The notes under the pieces: generated by a model
What the model saw: only the letters and a program-made list of their open reading frames with translations
The model's database searches: none
What the model was told of the DNA's origin: nothing
Program-made: the position numbers and the translations under genes
Shown here: positions 8,668 to 18,696 of the stretch, one piece after another
Layout of the letters: every line of letters begins with the position of its first letter
How positions within the stretch are numbered: position 1 is the stretch's first letter
From: Allocoprobacillus halotolerans
Lineage (GTDB): Bacteria; Bacillota_I; Bacilli_A; Erysipelotrichales; Coprobacillaceae
Length of the DNA stretch: 64,000 nt
NCBI RefSeq assembly: GCF_024399475.1
Contig: NZ_CP101620.1
Coordinates: 496,001 to 560,000 of the forward strand
Direction: 5' to 3'

Positions 8668-9682
8668 TAGTTAAATCCAAATAACTTTCTTGAAATCGCA
8701 TAACCTGTAGTAATCACTTTTTTACCTACACGTCCATCTAATTCCACTACTGATCCTAATAATGTATGTTTAACTGCTTTATAAAGTTCGGGATTTTTAT
8801 TTTTCAAATAATTCCAAAGTTCATCTTTCTTTTGGAGATGTTCTTCTGTTCCTGATTTTATTAATAAAACCGTTGAAACAGTTGTAATCATAGATAAATA
8901 TTTAACCATATAATTTCTTAATTTACGACTCTTTAATTGCATCACATCACAACAATCAATCATCAACTTATTCACTTTAATTTGTTGATCAATACGAGAA
9001 ATCATAACTTTTTCATTAACAGATTGATCTTCTCTACCAATATAATAACGATACAAATCAACATTTAAATAATAAAGTGTATTGACATAAGGTAATGGTT
9101 GATAAACAAATAAATTATCAACATAAAATGTATGTTTTGGTAATTCTAAATTACAATTTCTTAATAATTGTGTACGATAAATCACACTATGCATTAATAA
9201 GTTTTGTTGTGGATAAAAATGTTTTAAATCATACCATCTAAATGTTCTATTTTGAGGTAAGGCATTTGTATATTTAATCACACTTGATTTATTGACACTT
9301 GGTTTTTCATAAACATAATTTGCAATAAATAAATCAACATCTTCATCTTTTGCATGAAGTTGTTTAATGGTTTCAATCACTTTGACAAGTGAAGAACGAT
9401 CAAACCAGTCATCACTATCCAAGACTTTAAAATAAAGTCCTGTTGCATTTTTAATCCCGTATTCACAGCTTGACCATGCCCCCCGTTTTCCTGATGTACA
9501 CATTTAATTGTATCAGGATATAAAGTGGCATAATCATCACCAATTTGTGCTGTACGATCAGATGAACCATCATCGACAATAATCACTTCCACATCTTCTT
9601 TTAAAATCAAACATGATTCAATCGCTTTATCCATATACTCTTGAGAGTTATAACATGGTATAGCAATACTTAAATATTTCAT
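8667..9682 (-). CDS. Glycosyltransferase family 2 (frame broken)
   Basis: An inverting GT-A glycosyltransferase of about 338 residues. The N-terminal nucleotide-sugar fold starts SIAIPCYNSQEYM and carries DDGSSDRT and, at about residue 90, the metal-binding LDSDDW; a C-terminal acceptor domain follows. The frame is lost in the T run 9448-9452 (one base short), between GHGQAVNTG and KNATGLYFKVLDSDDW. It sits between glf and a PAP2 phosphatase in one operon, so a galactofuranose or related glycolipid step is likely but inferred. ATG 9682 follows AGGAGGAC. Confidence 0.85.
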
Positions 9683-9691
9683 AATGTCCTC

Positions 9692-10828
9692 CTATAATGT
9701 TTGAACAAGCTTCAAAGCTTCTTCAACTATTCCATCAATATTATAATATTTATATTGAGCTAAACGTCCTAATAAATAAAACTGTGAAAATGGTTTAACA
9801 TAATCCACATATTTTTGATACATCTTTAAGTTTTCAGGTGATAGTATCGCATAATAAGGCACTTGTGTTTCATCATGATAAACTTCTGGATATTCTTTGA
9901 CAATTGTTGTGCCTGCAATATCTTGACCAGTTAAATATTTAAACTCTGTAATGCGGGTATAATCTTCACTGACTGTATAATTGACAACCCCATGACTTTG
10001 ATAATAATCTTGAGAATAATGTTCATATTCAAAACGTAAAGAACGATAAGGCAAACGTCCTAAACAATGATCAAAGAAATCATCAATTGCTCCTGTAAAG
10101 ATAACTTTTCCTTCAAATAATTGACCTTGATAAAAAATCTGATGATTTTCAAAATCAAAAATCAAATCTTCTTTCGCATCTTTATTTAATTCCACATCAA
10201 TATTTTCATGATTTAACATGTTTTCAAATAATTTGGTATAACCATCTTTAGGCATTCCTTGATATGTATCTTGAAAATAACGATTATCATAAGAAATCAA
10301 AACAGGTACTCTTGCAGTCACACTTTGATCAACTTCTTCAGGTTTTTGATTCCATTGTTTCATTGTATATTTCAAAAAGATATTTTCATAAACATATTGC
10401 GCCACTTCTTGAATACCAGGTGAAGAACTTTTCTGTAATTCTAAAATAGGAACACGGGCATTTTCTCCATATGTATCAATTAATTCCTGTTTTAAACGTT
10501 CCCCTTTTTCCTCACCAAAAACAATCATTAATGTATTCAAGTTAAAAGGAATAGGGATAATCTTTCCATAAACATTTCCTGCTACTTCATGGCGATAATC
10601 ATACCATTTTGTAAAACGTGATAAAAAATCATAAACTTCTTTATTATTTGTATGAAAAATATGGGGTCCATATTGATGAATTAAAACACCATGTTCATCA
10701 TATCTATCATAACAATTTCCACCAATATGATTTCTCTTTTCAATAATTTTAACTTTCTCCCCTTTTTCAGCCAAAACTCTTGCGACAACACTTCCCGCAA
10801 AACCACTTCCAATAATTAATGTATCCAT
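9692..10828 (-). CDS. glf: UDP-galactopyranose mutase
   Basis: A flavoenzyme of 378 residues that converts UDP-galactopyranose to UDP-galactofuranose, the donor for galactofuranose-containing surface glycans. The FAD fold is at the N-terminus (IIGSGFAGSV, residues 5-14), followed by GPHIFHT, the mobile-loop region with WYDYRHEV, and conserved Arg/Tyr residues in the C-terminal half. Length is normal for the family. It is the first gene of a short operon with the glycosyltransferase and PAP2 phosphatase (9-base gap). ATG 10828 has GAGGTGAAC upstream. Confidence 0.95.
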   Translation of the reverse strand: MDTLIIGSGFAGSVVARVLAEKGEKVKIIEKRNHIGGNCYDRYDEHGVLIHQYGPHIFHTNNKEVYDFLSRFTKWYDYRHEVAGNVYGKIIPIPFNLNTLMIVFGEEKGERLKQELIDTYGENARVPILELQKSSSPGIQEVAQYVYENIFLKYTMKQWNQKPEEVDQSVTARVPVLISYDNRYFQDTYQGMPKDGYTKLFENMLNHENIDVELNKDAKEDLIFDFENHQIFYQGQLFEGKVIFTGAIDDFFDHCLGRLPYRSLRFEYEHYSQDYYQSHGVVNYTVSEDYTRITEFKYLTGQDIAGTTIVKEYPEVYHDETQVPYYAILSPENLKMYQKYVDYVKPFSQFYLLGRLAQYKYYNIDGIVEEALKLVQTL

Positions 10829-10842
10829 TTGTTCACCTCATT

Positions 10843-11424
10843 TTATTTATCATAACATAAACCTAAACATGATTCAATTTGTTCTCTTGATAGGGATGGA
10901 AAAGGAATCACAGGTTGAACATTTTCTTCATCACCTATTGTTTTTTCCATCCAAATAACATCATGCCACTGATTGAATTTAAAACCAGCATGATGAAAAC
11001 AGCCAATATATGTAAAGTCAAAAGTTTCATGAAATTTTTCACTTTTGATATTAGGATGCGTAATACAAGCATAGACATGTTGAATATGCATAGCTTTTAA
11101 TAATGCCAACATACTTTGGTACAGTTTCTGCCCTATCGCCCGCCCATGATAATGAGCATCCAAATAAATAGATAACTCACTTCCCCATTGATAAGCCGCT
11201 CTTGAGGCAAATGGAGAGGCATAAGCATAACCCACAACCTTTTGATCAACCATCGCAACAAGATAAGGATAACGTTCAAGTGTGTTTTTAATACGATTTG
11301 TCATCTCTTGCAAGGTAGGCTCATCATATTCAAAAGTAATATTCGTTGTTTGGACATATGGGGCATAAATATTTAAAATATCTTGTGCATCTTCTAGCGT
11401 TGCGACTTTTATATTTACAGACAT
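10843..11424 (-). CDS. GNAT N-acetyltransferase, phosphinothricin acetyltransferase-like
   Basis: A GNAT protein of 193 residues that should transfer an acetyl group from acetyl-CoA to a small amine. The pattern IRxATLEDAxxILxIYxPYV, SIYLDAHYHGRAIGQKLY (acetyl-CoA loop, about 88-105) and GFKFNQWHDVIWM near the end is typical of the Pat/YwnH branch, which acts on amino-acid analogues such as methionine sulfoximine. The N-terminus overlaps the end of the exonuclease gene by 10 bases. Its true substrate is not known. Confidence 0.85.
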   Translation of the reverse strand: MSVNIKVATLEDAQDILNIYAPYVQTTNITFEYDEPTLQEMTNRIKNTLERYPYLVAMVDQKVVGYAYASPFASRAAYQWGSELSIYLDAHYHGRAIGQKLYQSMLALLKAMHIQHVYACITHPNIKSEKFHETFDFTYIGCFHHAGFKFNQWHDVIWMEKTIGDEENVQPVIPFPSLSREQIESCLGLCYDK

Positions 11425-12329
11425 TCTTTTCTTCCTTCCAATAATTTAAGATATTCTTTTTCATGAATAATTCTTAAATCCTGTCCCTGTTTCATTAATT
11501 GTAAGGCTTTTTGAACTTTTTTATTTTCCTTGCCAAAACGTACTTTATGATAGGCTTTACCACCAATGACCAGATAATTTGTATGGGTACTCACTTGTTG
11601 TGTTGACAAAGCACAAGCCTCTTTCGTTTTTTCTTCTAAAAACTCTCGAGGCATTGCGAGTTTTCCTGTAAAACAAACAGATTGATGATACAACAGAGCA
11701 TCTTCTCTTTGATTCATTTCTAATAATTGACTGGCAGATTCAGCAGAAATGATATTACGATAATAGTTTTCTTTCATTTCACCAAATTCTAAATGAAACT
11801 TTTGGTGTAAATCATATAAACTTGATACATTTTCATGCTGACACATCTGCATTAATAAATAGGCACAAGCTTTTGCATCTTCTAAAGCATGATGAGCCTG
11901 AAATTCAAAACCATTCATTTGTGATAATTCCTTTAAATTATATTTTTGAAGCTCAGGATAAACAAGATGGGCTAAAACATTTGTACATGACATCATCAAA
12001 CATGGATACGTCAAATGATGCTGTTTTAAGGCTGCTCTTAAATTCATCATATCACCTTGAATATCATGAGAAACAACGATTGTATTTTCAAAATAGTGAT
12101 GGATGTCTTTCCACACTTGGACAAATGTTTTTTCTTTATACAATGATTGAGGACGGATTTGATGAACACGAAAGCGATAAGGATCAAAACTAAGGTTCTT
12201 TGGCTTAATTAATGAATAATAAGTCGAAACAACTTGCTGATCAACAATTTCAACAATACCAATAGCACATAGACTAGCTGGATCTTGATTTAAGACTTCG
12301 ATATCAAAAACAGTTATACGTTCACTCAT
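11415..12329 (-). CDS. DnaQ-like 3'-5' exonuclease with C-terminal BRCT domain
   Basis: A 304-residue protein with a DEDDh exonuclease fold at the N-terminus (FDIE at 8-11, SHDIQGDMMNLR near 92, HHALEDAK near 150) and a BRCT domain from about 215 (VCFTGKL) to the end. Such proteins are stand-alone proofreading-like nucleases, with BRCT binding DNA ends or nicks. The start overlaps the stop of the RNase H gene by four bases, so the two are co-translated; both act on nucleic-acid intermediates, which suggests a joint repair or RNA-primer role. The precise role is inferred. Confidence 0.88.
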   Translation of the reverse strand: MSERITVFDIEVLNQDPASLCAIGIVEIVDQQVVSTYYSLIKPKNLSFDPYRFRVHQIRPQSLYKEKTFVQVWKDIHHYFENTIVVSHDIQGDMMNLRAALKQHHLTYPCLMMSCTNVLAHLVYPELQKYNLKELSQMNGFEFQAHHALEDAKACAYLLMQMCQHENVSSLYDLHQKFHLEFGEMKENYYRNIISAESASQLLEMNQREDALLYHQSVCFTGKLAMPREFLEEKTKEACALSTQQVSTHTNYLVIGGKAYHKVRFGKENKKVQKALQLMKQGQDLRIIHEKEYLKLLEGRKECL

Positions 12330-12912
12330 TGGATACCTACTGCTTTCTTAGCTAATTGATCAGCCATTTCATTATATAAATCACCACTATGCGCCAAAAC
12401 TTTTATAAATCGAATATCTATCTTTTGACGACTTTCTTCAATAAAAGCCTGATAAGCCTTCGTTCCTGCTTTGTTTGCTTTCCAAATATGATTTGCCCAT
12501 TTTTCAATACCTTCATAATCATAATAAATACAAATCAAGGGATAATGATGTTCAATAGCATAAGTAATCGCTTGATGTGCTCCAGCAATCTCTCCAGCTA
12601 CATTTCGCATACTGACATAATCTTGATGTTGCCCTTTGCCATTAACTTTTAAAATAACCTTTTGTCCTTCAATCAAGACACAACCATATCCATATTCTCT
12701 TGTCTTTTGATTATAGCTGCCATCAACATAAGCAATCAAACCACGTTCATCAAAAGATGGTGTTTCTTCTTTTAAATAATTCTTTGCTGCTGACATTGAT
12801 GAAAAAGATTGAAACAAAGCACCTTTATATCCATTCACCATTGACTGACATTCTTCCCAAGTTGAAAAATCCCTGTTTGCCTTCCTTTTTTCACTGCATA
12901 ATATTTTGCCAT
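12326..12912 (-). CDS. rnhA: Ribonuclease HI with N-terminal viroplasmin-type hybrid-binding domain (frame broken)
   Basis: The reconstructed protein of about 195 residues has the 45-residue RNA:DNA hybrid-binding domain (MAKYYAVKKGRQTGIF, then VNGYKGALFQSF) followed by RNase HI. The acidic residues are in YVDGSYN, GEIAGA, YYDYEGI and the final EMADQLAKKA. The enzyme removes RNA from RNA:DNA hybrids. The frame is lost in the A run 12865-12869 (one base short). ATG 12912 is supported by GGAGG at 12921-12925. It overlaps the exonuclease gene downstream. Confidence 0.87.
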
Positions 12913-12979
12913 CACTTTAACCTCCGCCCCTATTATAATCATAAACATGACATTTGGCTAGTAAAAAATATGTTTGATA

Positions 12980-12988
12980 TGATATAAT
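12980..12988 (+). promoter_or_regulatory. Extended -10 promoter of pepT
   Basis: TGATATAAT is an extended -10 element 23 bases upstream of the pepT start; no good -35 is visible at the usual distance, which fits the extended type. Confidence 0.6.
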
Positions 12989-13011
12989 CAATAAAGAAAG
13001 TGGGGATTGAC

Positions 13012-14247
13012 ATGAAAATAGAAAATCGTTTTTTAAAATACGTAAGTTTTCCTACCCAATCTGATCCTTATTCAACGACTTCTCCTTCGACGGCTAATCA
13101 AAAAGAGTTTGCACAATTCTTAGTCGAAGAAATGCGTATTCTAGGACTGGTTGATGTACAAATGAGTGAATATGGTGTAGTATATGGAAGAATTCCTGCC
13201 AATAATCATCAACAAGGTGATGTTATTGGTTTGATTGCTCATATGGATACTTCACCCGATGCAAGTGGTGAAAACATTCATCCACAAATCATTCGTCATT
13301 ATGATGGAAGTGATATTCCATTAAAAGAAGATCGTTTATTAACACCAAGAGATTTTCCTGATTTATTAAAAGTGGTTGGACATGATATCGTTACAACTGA
13401 TGGAACAACACTTTTAGGTGGCGATGATAAAGCAGGAATTGCGATTATTATGAGTATGGCTGAATATATGTTTAAACATCCTGAGTTTTTACATAATGAT
13501 ATTATGATTGCTTTTACACCAGATGAGGAAGTTGGACGTGGCACTGAACATTTTGATTTCAATATTTTTCAGGCTGATTATGCCTATACTATTGATGGTG
13601 GAGAAATCAATCATTTCCATTTTGAAAACTTCAACGCTTATCAAGTGTTAGTAGAAATCACTGGGAAAAGTATTCATCCTGGTAGTGCCAAAGATAAAAT
13701 GGTGAATTCTCAAGAAGTCGCCATGACTTTTCATTCCATGTTACCGAGTGGACAAAAACCTCAATATACAGATGGTTATGAAGGTTTCCATCATTTGGTT
13801 CATATGCAAGGACAATGTGAAAAAACACATTTAGAATATATTGTTAGAAATCATGACTATTTAAAACTGAAACAACAGCTCAATGATTTTTCTCGTATTC
13901 AAGCTTATTTAAATAGTTTCTATGGCTATGAAGCCATTCATATTTCAGTCCATGAACAATATCTCAATATGAAAGATATTATCAAAGATCATCCACATAT
14001 TGTTGAACAAGTGGAAATAGCTATGGAAGATGTAGGATTACACCCTGAAATCACACCTATTCGTGGTGGCACAGATGGCGCACGTCTTTCTTTTGCTGGT
14101 TTACCCTGTCCAAATCTAGGTACTGGTGGTTTCTATTGTCATGGTCCTTATGAATTTGTTTCCATTACAATGATGAAAAAAGGCGTTGAATTACTGTTAA
14201 GATTAATTAGAAATAATGTTTATGCTCATGAAGATATACCATTTTAG
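13012..14247 (+). CDS. pepT: Peptidase T (tripeptide aminopeptidase)
   Basis: A zinc M20 aminopeptidase of 411 residues that removes the N-terminal residue of tripeptides in the cytoplasm. Metal and catalytic motifs are intact: GLIAHMDTSPD (His/Asp), LLGGDDKAG (bridging Asp), TPDEEVGRG (catalytic and metal Glu), and the C-terminal GGTDGA and FYCHGPYEF blocks. I chose ATG 13012 because AGTGGGG lies just before it and the resulting length equals the family norm; the frame stays open to 13000. It diverges from the RNase H gene. Confidence 0.95.
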   Translation: MKIENRFLKYVSFPTQSDPYSTTSPSTANQKEFAQFLVEEMRILGLVDVQMSEYGVVYGRIPANNHQQGDVIGLIAHMDTSPDASGENIHPQIIRHYDGSDIPLKEDRLLTPRDFPDLLKVVGHDIVTTDGTTLLGGDDKAGIAIIMSMAEYMFKHPEFLHNDIMIAFTPDEEVGRGTEHFDFNIFQADYAYTIDGGEINHFHFENFNAYQVLVEITGKSIHPGSAKDKMVNSQEVAMTFHSMLPSGQKPQYTDGYEGFHHLVHMQGQCEKTHLEYIVRNHDYLKLKQQLNDFSRIQAYLNSFYGYEAIHISVHEQYLNMKDIIKDHPHIVEQVEIAMEDVGLHPEITPIRGGTDGARLSFAGLPCPNLGTGGFYCHGPYEFVSITMMKKGVELLLRLIRNNVYAHEDIPF

Positions 14248-14264
14248 GTTTATCTTCTTTTTTA
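14230..14264 (+). terminator. Terminator of pepT
   Basis: GAAGATATACC pairs with GGTTTATCTTC (one mismatch) and is followed by six T. The stem overlaps the last codons and stop of pepT. Confidence 0.8.
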
Positions 14265-14297
14265 TTAATGGTAAAATAAAGATAAGGAGTGTTCATT

Positions 14298-15204
14298 ATG
14301 AAATGTCTATTTATCATTAATCCAAGTTCCGGAACAAAAACAATTCAAAAGAACCTTGATCAAATGATTGGTCAAATGATTTTAAAACAAATTGTTCAGA
14401 CTATCGATGTTTTTTATACCCAAAAAAGGCGATGCTTATCAGCGTAGTCTGGCATTAAAAGATGGTGATTATGATTTTGTAGTAAGTGTTGGTGGTGATG
14501 GTACTGTCAATGAAATTATCAATGGCTTTATAGAAAACCATCTTCAAATTCCTCTGGCGATTTTACCAGGTGGTACTGTCAATGATTTTGCTAATCATTT
14601 ATATTTGCCACATACAACTGATGCTTTTATTCAAATGATTCAAGATTTTCAAACCATGAAAGTTGATATTGGTAAAGTGAATCATCAATACTTTGCCAAT
14701 GTCATTGCTGGTGGCATGTTTAGTGACATTAGCTTTCAGGTTTCTAAAAATGATAAGGAAAGATTTGGTCCACTTGCGTATTATGTCAGTGGCATCAGAC
14801 AATTACCAACTCAATTGCATACCTCTTTACATTTAAAAATCACAGCTGATGGAAATTATTTTGAAGAAGATGCAAAATTATTTATTATTACCAATACTTC
14901 ACAGGTTGGTGGCTTTAAAGATATTACCCCACATGCCAATATTCAAGATGGGCAATTAGATTTACTGATTATTAAAAAATGTTCTGCGACAGATCTCATT
15001 TCTTTATTAAAAGATTATACATTAAGTAGTCATGAAAAAAGTCCTTTTATTACTTATATTCAGGCTAAAGAATTAACAATTGAATGTGATAAAAATATTA
15101 TTTATGATATTGACGGTGAAAAAGGGACTACTTTTCCAATTCATATCAGTGTTGAAAAACAATCACTTTGTGTCATCATACCAAAAACCTTAAAATATGA
15201 ATAA
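14298..15204 (+). CDS. Diacylglycerol/lipid kinase family protein (frame broken)
   Basis: A DagK/YegS-type lipid kinase of about 301 residues. The N-terminus FIINPSSGTKT, the nucleotide motif SVGGDGTVNE and the following LPGGTVNDFA identify the family, which phosphorylates diacylglycerol, sphingoid or undecaprenol-type lipids. One extra A in the run 14422-14427 breaks the frame at about residue 43. ATG 14298 follows AAGGAGTG. It is a single gene with its own terminator; the lipid substrate cannot be told. Confidence 0.87.
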
Positions 15205-15230
15205 AGATATGAGAGACCTCATATCTTTTC
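15203..15230 (+). terminator. Terminator of the lipid kinase gene
   Basis: AAAGATATGAG and CTCATATCTTT form an 11-bp stem with a 4-base loop followed by T residues, starting at the stop codon. Confidence 0.8.
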
Positions 15231-15241
15231 ATATACCTATT

Positions 15242-15433
15242 TTATTGATAAGGATTTTTTGGAATAATAATGGCACCTACTAAATAAGCCAAAACACCTG
15301 ATCCTGCACCAAAAATAAAAACAACTGCAATTAATCTAACAATTGTAGGATCAATATCAAAGTATTCAGCAATACCTCCACAAACACCACATATCATGAC
15401 ATCACGATTTGATCTATATAATCTTTTACTCAT
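15242..15433 (-). CDS. PspC-domain membrane protein
   Basis: A 63-residue protein that is almost entirely one PspC domain: KRLYRSNRDVMICGVCGGIAEYF at the front and a long hydrophobic hairpin (residues about 30-58) behind. PspC proteins sit in the membrane and in several bacteria help sense or relieve envelope stress; a solitary short PspC of this type is common in Bacillota and its role is not known. ATG 15433 has GGAGGG upstream. It converges with the lipid kinase. Confidence 0.88.
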   Translation of the reverse strand: MSKRLYRSNRDVMICGVCGGIAEYFDIDPTIVRLIAVVFIFGAGSGVLAYLVGAIIIPKNPYQ

Positions 15434-15501
15434 TCAAATCCCTCCGTTTTCTTACCTCTACTTTATCGACTTATCCATACAATGTCAATATGATTTTATA
15501 T

Positions 15502-15530
15502 AAAAGGGATTTGATTAATCCCTATCTTTT
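15502..15530 (-). terminator. Terminator of the ROK kinase gene
   Basis: On the minus strand GGGATT and AATCCC form a short stem followed by TTTTAT; the stem includes the stop codon of the kinase. Confidence 0.65.
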
Positions 15531-16399
15531 GCCATTTTCGCAAGTGCTAAAGCTCCACAAACACCGGCATTATCTCCTAAACCTGGAGAAACAACGTAGT
15601 CTTTAATAGCATCTGTTGTAATTTCGTCTTTTTGAACATATCCGTTTAATCTTTCTTGAAGATATTTATGAATGAGTGGGAATAACTGTTCTTGATGCAT
15701 AACCCCACCACCTAAGATAATCTTCTTTGGTGAAAGTGTTAAAACATAGATAGCTAAGGCTTGAGCAATATACCATGCCTCTAAATCCCATGCAGGATGA
15801 TCGGCAGGTAATTCATTTCCTTTGATACCCCATCTTGCTTCAATTGCTGGACCAGCAGCTAACCCTTCAAAACATGTTCCATGATATGGGCATTTTCCTT
15901 GATAAGTATCATCTTCTCTTTGTTCAAGAATCATATGTCCCATTTCTGGATGAAGTAAACCATGCACAAGATTTCCTTCTACAATGGCTCCTCCACCAAT
16001 ACCTGTTCCAATTGTTAAATATAAAGCACTGTCCAATCCTTTCGCTGCTCCAAAATAAGCTTCACCTAATGCAGCTCCATTAACATCAGTATCAAAACCA
16101 ATTGGTAAATCAGGATAATGCTCCTGTAAAGCCCCTACGATATTATAATTTGTCCAACCTGGTTTTGGTGTTGTCGTAATATATCCATATGTTGGACTCT
16201 TTAAATCTGGATCAATTGGACCAAAACATCCTAATCCTAATGCTTCAATATCCTTTCCATCAAAAAATTTAAAAATATTAGCAACAGTTTCCTCTGGTGT
16301 TGTCGTTGGAAAAGCATCTCTTTCGATAACATTCCCATTTTCATCACCAACTGCTACAACAAATTTTGTTCCTCCAGCTTCAATCGCACCTAATTTCAT
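15515..16399 (-). CDS. ROK-family sugar kinase, fructokinase-like
   Basis: A ROK kinase of 294 residues that phosphorylates a hexose with ATP. It shows the N-terminal [15 protein letters not shown] phosphate loop, [27 protein letters not shown] and the zinc-binding [17 protein letters not shown] block. The last features match the fructokinase (ScrK/YdhR) branch, though some members act on mannose. ATG 16399 follows GGGAGGAATG. The phosphoesterase lies downstream-independent on the same strand, 53 bases upstream. Confidence 0.9.
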   Translation of the reverse strand: MKLGAIEAGGTKFVVAVGDENGNVIERDAFPTTTPEETVANIFKFFDGKDIEALGLGCFGPIDPDLKSPTYGYITTTPKPGWTNYNIVGALQEHYPDLPIGFDTDVNGAALGEAYFGAAKGLDSALYLTIGTGIGGGAIVEGNLVHGLLHPEMGHMILEQREDDTYQGKCPYHGTCFEGLAAGPAIEARWGIKGNELPADHPAWDLEAWYIAQALAIYVLTLSPKKIILGGGVMHQEQLFPLIHKYLQERLNGYVQKDEITTDAIKDYVVSPGLGDNAGVCGALALAKMAKDRD

Positions 16400-16452
16400 T
16401 TTTTCATTCCTCCCTTTTACTTATTCTATCACAACTTATACTTTGTCAAAAG

Positions 16453-17675
16453 TTATTTCTTGAAAGTTATTGATAATTCTTGTGAAGATGTTGTTTCCTG
16501 CAACATTGTTTCTAAATAATCTTGGTAAAAGCTTAAATCCTCGCTTTGTAAATACTGATAACCGGGATGTTCTTGAAGTTCTTTTTGATACTGATTCATA
16601 CAACCTGTAAAATAATAGCGATTAGCTTTGACCATTACATCTTGAATTGCTTCTCGTTTTGATGAATCACTGACTTTTTGTAAATCCTCAGCAAATTTAT
16701 GAGCTGAAACAGTATCAAAATATACATTAGCATCCTTTGAAATTTTAAGTGACTGCGTATGATAATTCATACTGTTTGCATCTAAATCAATCACTCCGTA
16801 TTGTAAAGGAGCATCTAATAAAGACGATGATGCAATATCATAAATACCATCAATCGATTTGATATTTTGACAATGAATATGCCCACTTAAAACAAAAGGT
16901 ACATTGTATTTTGCAAAAAGCTGAGCGATTTCTTCATGATTATCAATCGTATAACCACTATTTAAAATATCATTATGAATAGCTAAGTTATGGTGCATCG
17001 CGACAAGTGGTGTTTTCTTATCTTTTTGTATATCTTCCAATTGTTCTTTTAACCACTGCATTGTTGAATCAGTGAAAAAACCACCAGATCCTAGTGTCAT
17101 TTTGGTTTGTTCATGCGCATTAGAATCCATCATCAATAAACTATAATCATTATTTAAATCAATGCGATAACTTAATGAATTTTCATGTTGAAATGAAGCT
17201 ATTTGATAACCACAGTTTTGATAAATATCCTGAAATGCTTTAGCATTAACATTTTCCACATCAAAATAATCATCTTTTCCATAGCCTTTGGCATATATAT
17301 TATCAACATCATGATTACCCGGTATAACAGCCACCACTGTGTCATCAGTTAATTGTTCTAATTTAGCAGCCAATGCCTGATGACTTCCTTTTTCACCATT
17401 AAAGCTTAAATCTCCAGTCAATACAACCAAATCTGGTTGTTCTTGTTGAATAGCCTTGATAAAAGCATCAATGATTTCATCTCCATAAGTGACCATTTTT
17501 CCATCACCATATAACATCGATTCTTCAAACCATTCACAATCCTGATAATAATCTTTTAAAAAGTAATGTAAATCACTGGCAACAATGATTTTCAGCTCAC
17601 TTTGATTACACACAATTTTTTCTGGCATCCTATCAAACAAAGACAACATACAATGAAATAAATTATCTTTTTCAT
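16453..17675 (-). CDS. Lipoprotein metallophosphoesterase (frame broken in signal region)
   Basis: A calcineurin-like phosphoesterase of about 407 residues. Metal motifs are complete: ASDLHYF, VLTGDLSFNG, IPGNHDVDN, MHHNLAIHND and LSGHIHCQN. Extending upstream and allowing one missing base in the T run 17616-17621 gives an N-terminus MKKIIYFIVCCLCLIGCQ, a lipoprotein signal with lipobox LIGC (Cys17), so the enzyme is probably anchored outside the cell. An internal ATG at 17649 would give a version without the signal. The substrate is unknown; related proteins act on cyclic nucleotides, nucleotides or phospholipids. Confidence 0.82.
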
Positions 17676-17684
17676 AAACTATCT

Positions 17685-17714
17685 AAAAAGAATGGATAGC
17701 AAAGCTATTCATTC
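17685..17714 (-). terminator. Terminator of the PTS IIB gene
   Basis: GAATGAATAGC and GCTATCCATTC form an 11-bp stem with one mismatch and a TTT loop on the minus strand, followed by five T. Confidence 0.85.
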
Positions 17715-17726
17715 TCTACCATTTTA

Positions 17727-18026
17727 TTATTTCTGACAAGCATCATAAGCCATATCAAAAATCTTTTGTGCATTGAAATTCTTAAAATCATCGTCACTAA
17801 TAAGAATAACTGGTTTATCAGGGTTATCTGCTTTAATTTTTTCATATGATCCTTTTAATTGAGGTTCTACAAGAATCACATCTGCAAGATTGCTTGAATA
17901 TTCAACAGCATGTTCAGAAGCAGACCAAATAGTAGCGTCAACTCTCTTTCTTGAAGCAGCATCTTTTAATTTTGATGAAAATAAAGTAGATGTCACACCA
18001 GCTAAACAACATAATAAGATTTTCAT
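17727..18026 (-). CDS. PTS EIIB, lactose/cellobiose family
   Basis: A cytoplasmic phospho-carrier of 99 residues of the Lac-family EIIB type. KILLCCLAGVTSTL at the N-terminus holds the phosphorylated Cys (Cys7, in the CxAG pattern), and the rest follows the family fold with VILVEPQLKGSYEKI. It would accept phosphate from a IIA and pass it to a sugar bound by a Lac-type EIIC such as the one at 4367-5794, 12 kb away. It stands alone with its own terminator; no IIA is nearby. ATG 18026 follows AAGGAGGAAT. Confidence 0.9.
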   Translation of the reverse strand: MKILLCCLAGVTSTLFSSKLKDAASRKRVDATIWSASEHAVEYSSNLADVILVEPQLKGSYEKIKADNPDKPVILISDDDFKNFNAQKIFDMAYDACQK

Positions 18027-18085
18027 GATTATATTCCTCCTTTTTAATTCCCTATTTCTATTTTATCACAATTTAATCATGACTT

Positions 18086-18696
18086 CTATTGCTTTTGACT
18101 TTCCATAATAAATTTATTAGCTTCTGCCAATGAATCATAACCATAAGCCTGAACAGTATTCGTTAAAATCTTTTCAATAAGATTTTCATGATTTTGTGCC
18201 ATTCTTAAAATCATTTGACCATATACATAAAGTGTTTCATCACTATAAGTCATTAATTCTCCTCTTAAATAAGTTTCAAAAGATGTATCATCTTTTTCAT
18301 CCTGCATAGAATAGGTTAAACGTGCTTGAGATAAAAGATAAGGATATTTTTGATTCATTTCTTCACGCATTGAAACTTCAATATCACATAAGGTTTGAAT
18401 CAAAGCTCTTTTTTGTTCATCAACTTGTGGGAGTTGATCTTGAATCGTTAAAAAATAATCTGGATCCGTATATTCCATCATATAAGCATATTTTTCCATC
18501 ACTGGATTTCTTTTCATCTTTTGAGCATTTTTTAAATCCTGTAAACAGGCAACTTGTACCTGTTGATCAAAAGCGTCAAATTGACTTTTTCTTTGTAAAT
18601 AAAATGTTTCAAAATCGTCCTGACAACTGGCACGTCCTTCAATATGTTGAACTTGTTGAAAAAATCCCATTCTAATTGTACAATTTCATCACTCAT
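18086..18696 (-). CDS. DUF4125 family protein (frame broken near start)
   Basis: A soluble, helical protein of about 203 residues with the DUF4125 pattern EGRASCQDDFETF, NPVMEKYAYMMEYTDP and a YVYGQMI segment. The true N-terminus starts at ATG 18696 (MSDEIVQLEWDFF) and is joined to the main frame by one missing base in the A run 18660-18665. This ATG overlaps the stop of the upstream TPR-DUF4037 gene, which carries its ribosome binding site (GGAGGG). The two families are commonly neighbours, suggesting they act together. Function is not known. Confidence 0.8.
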
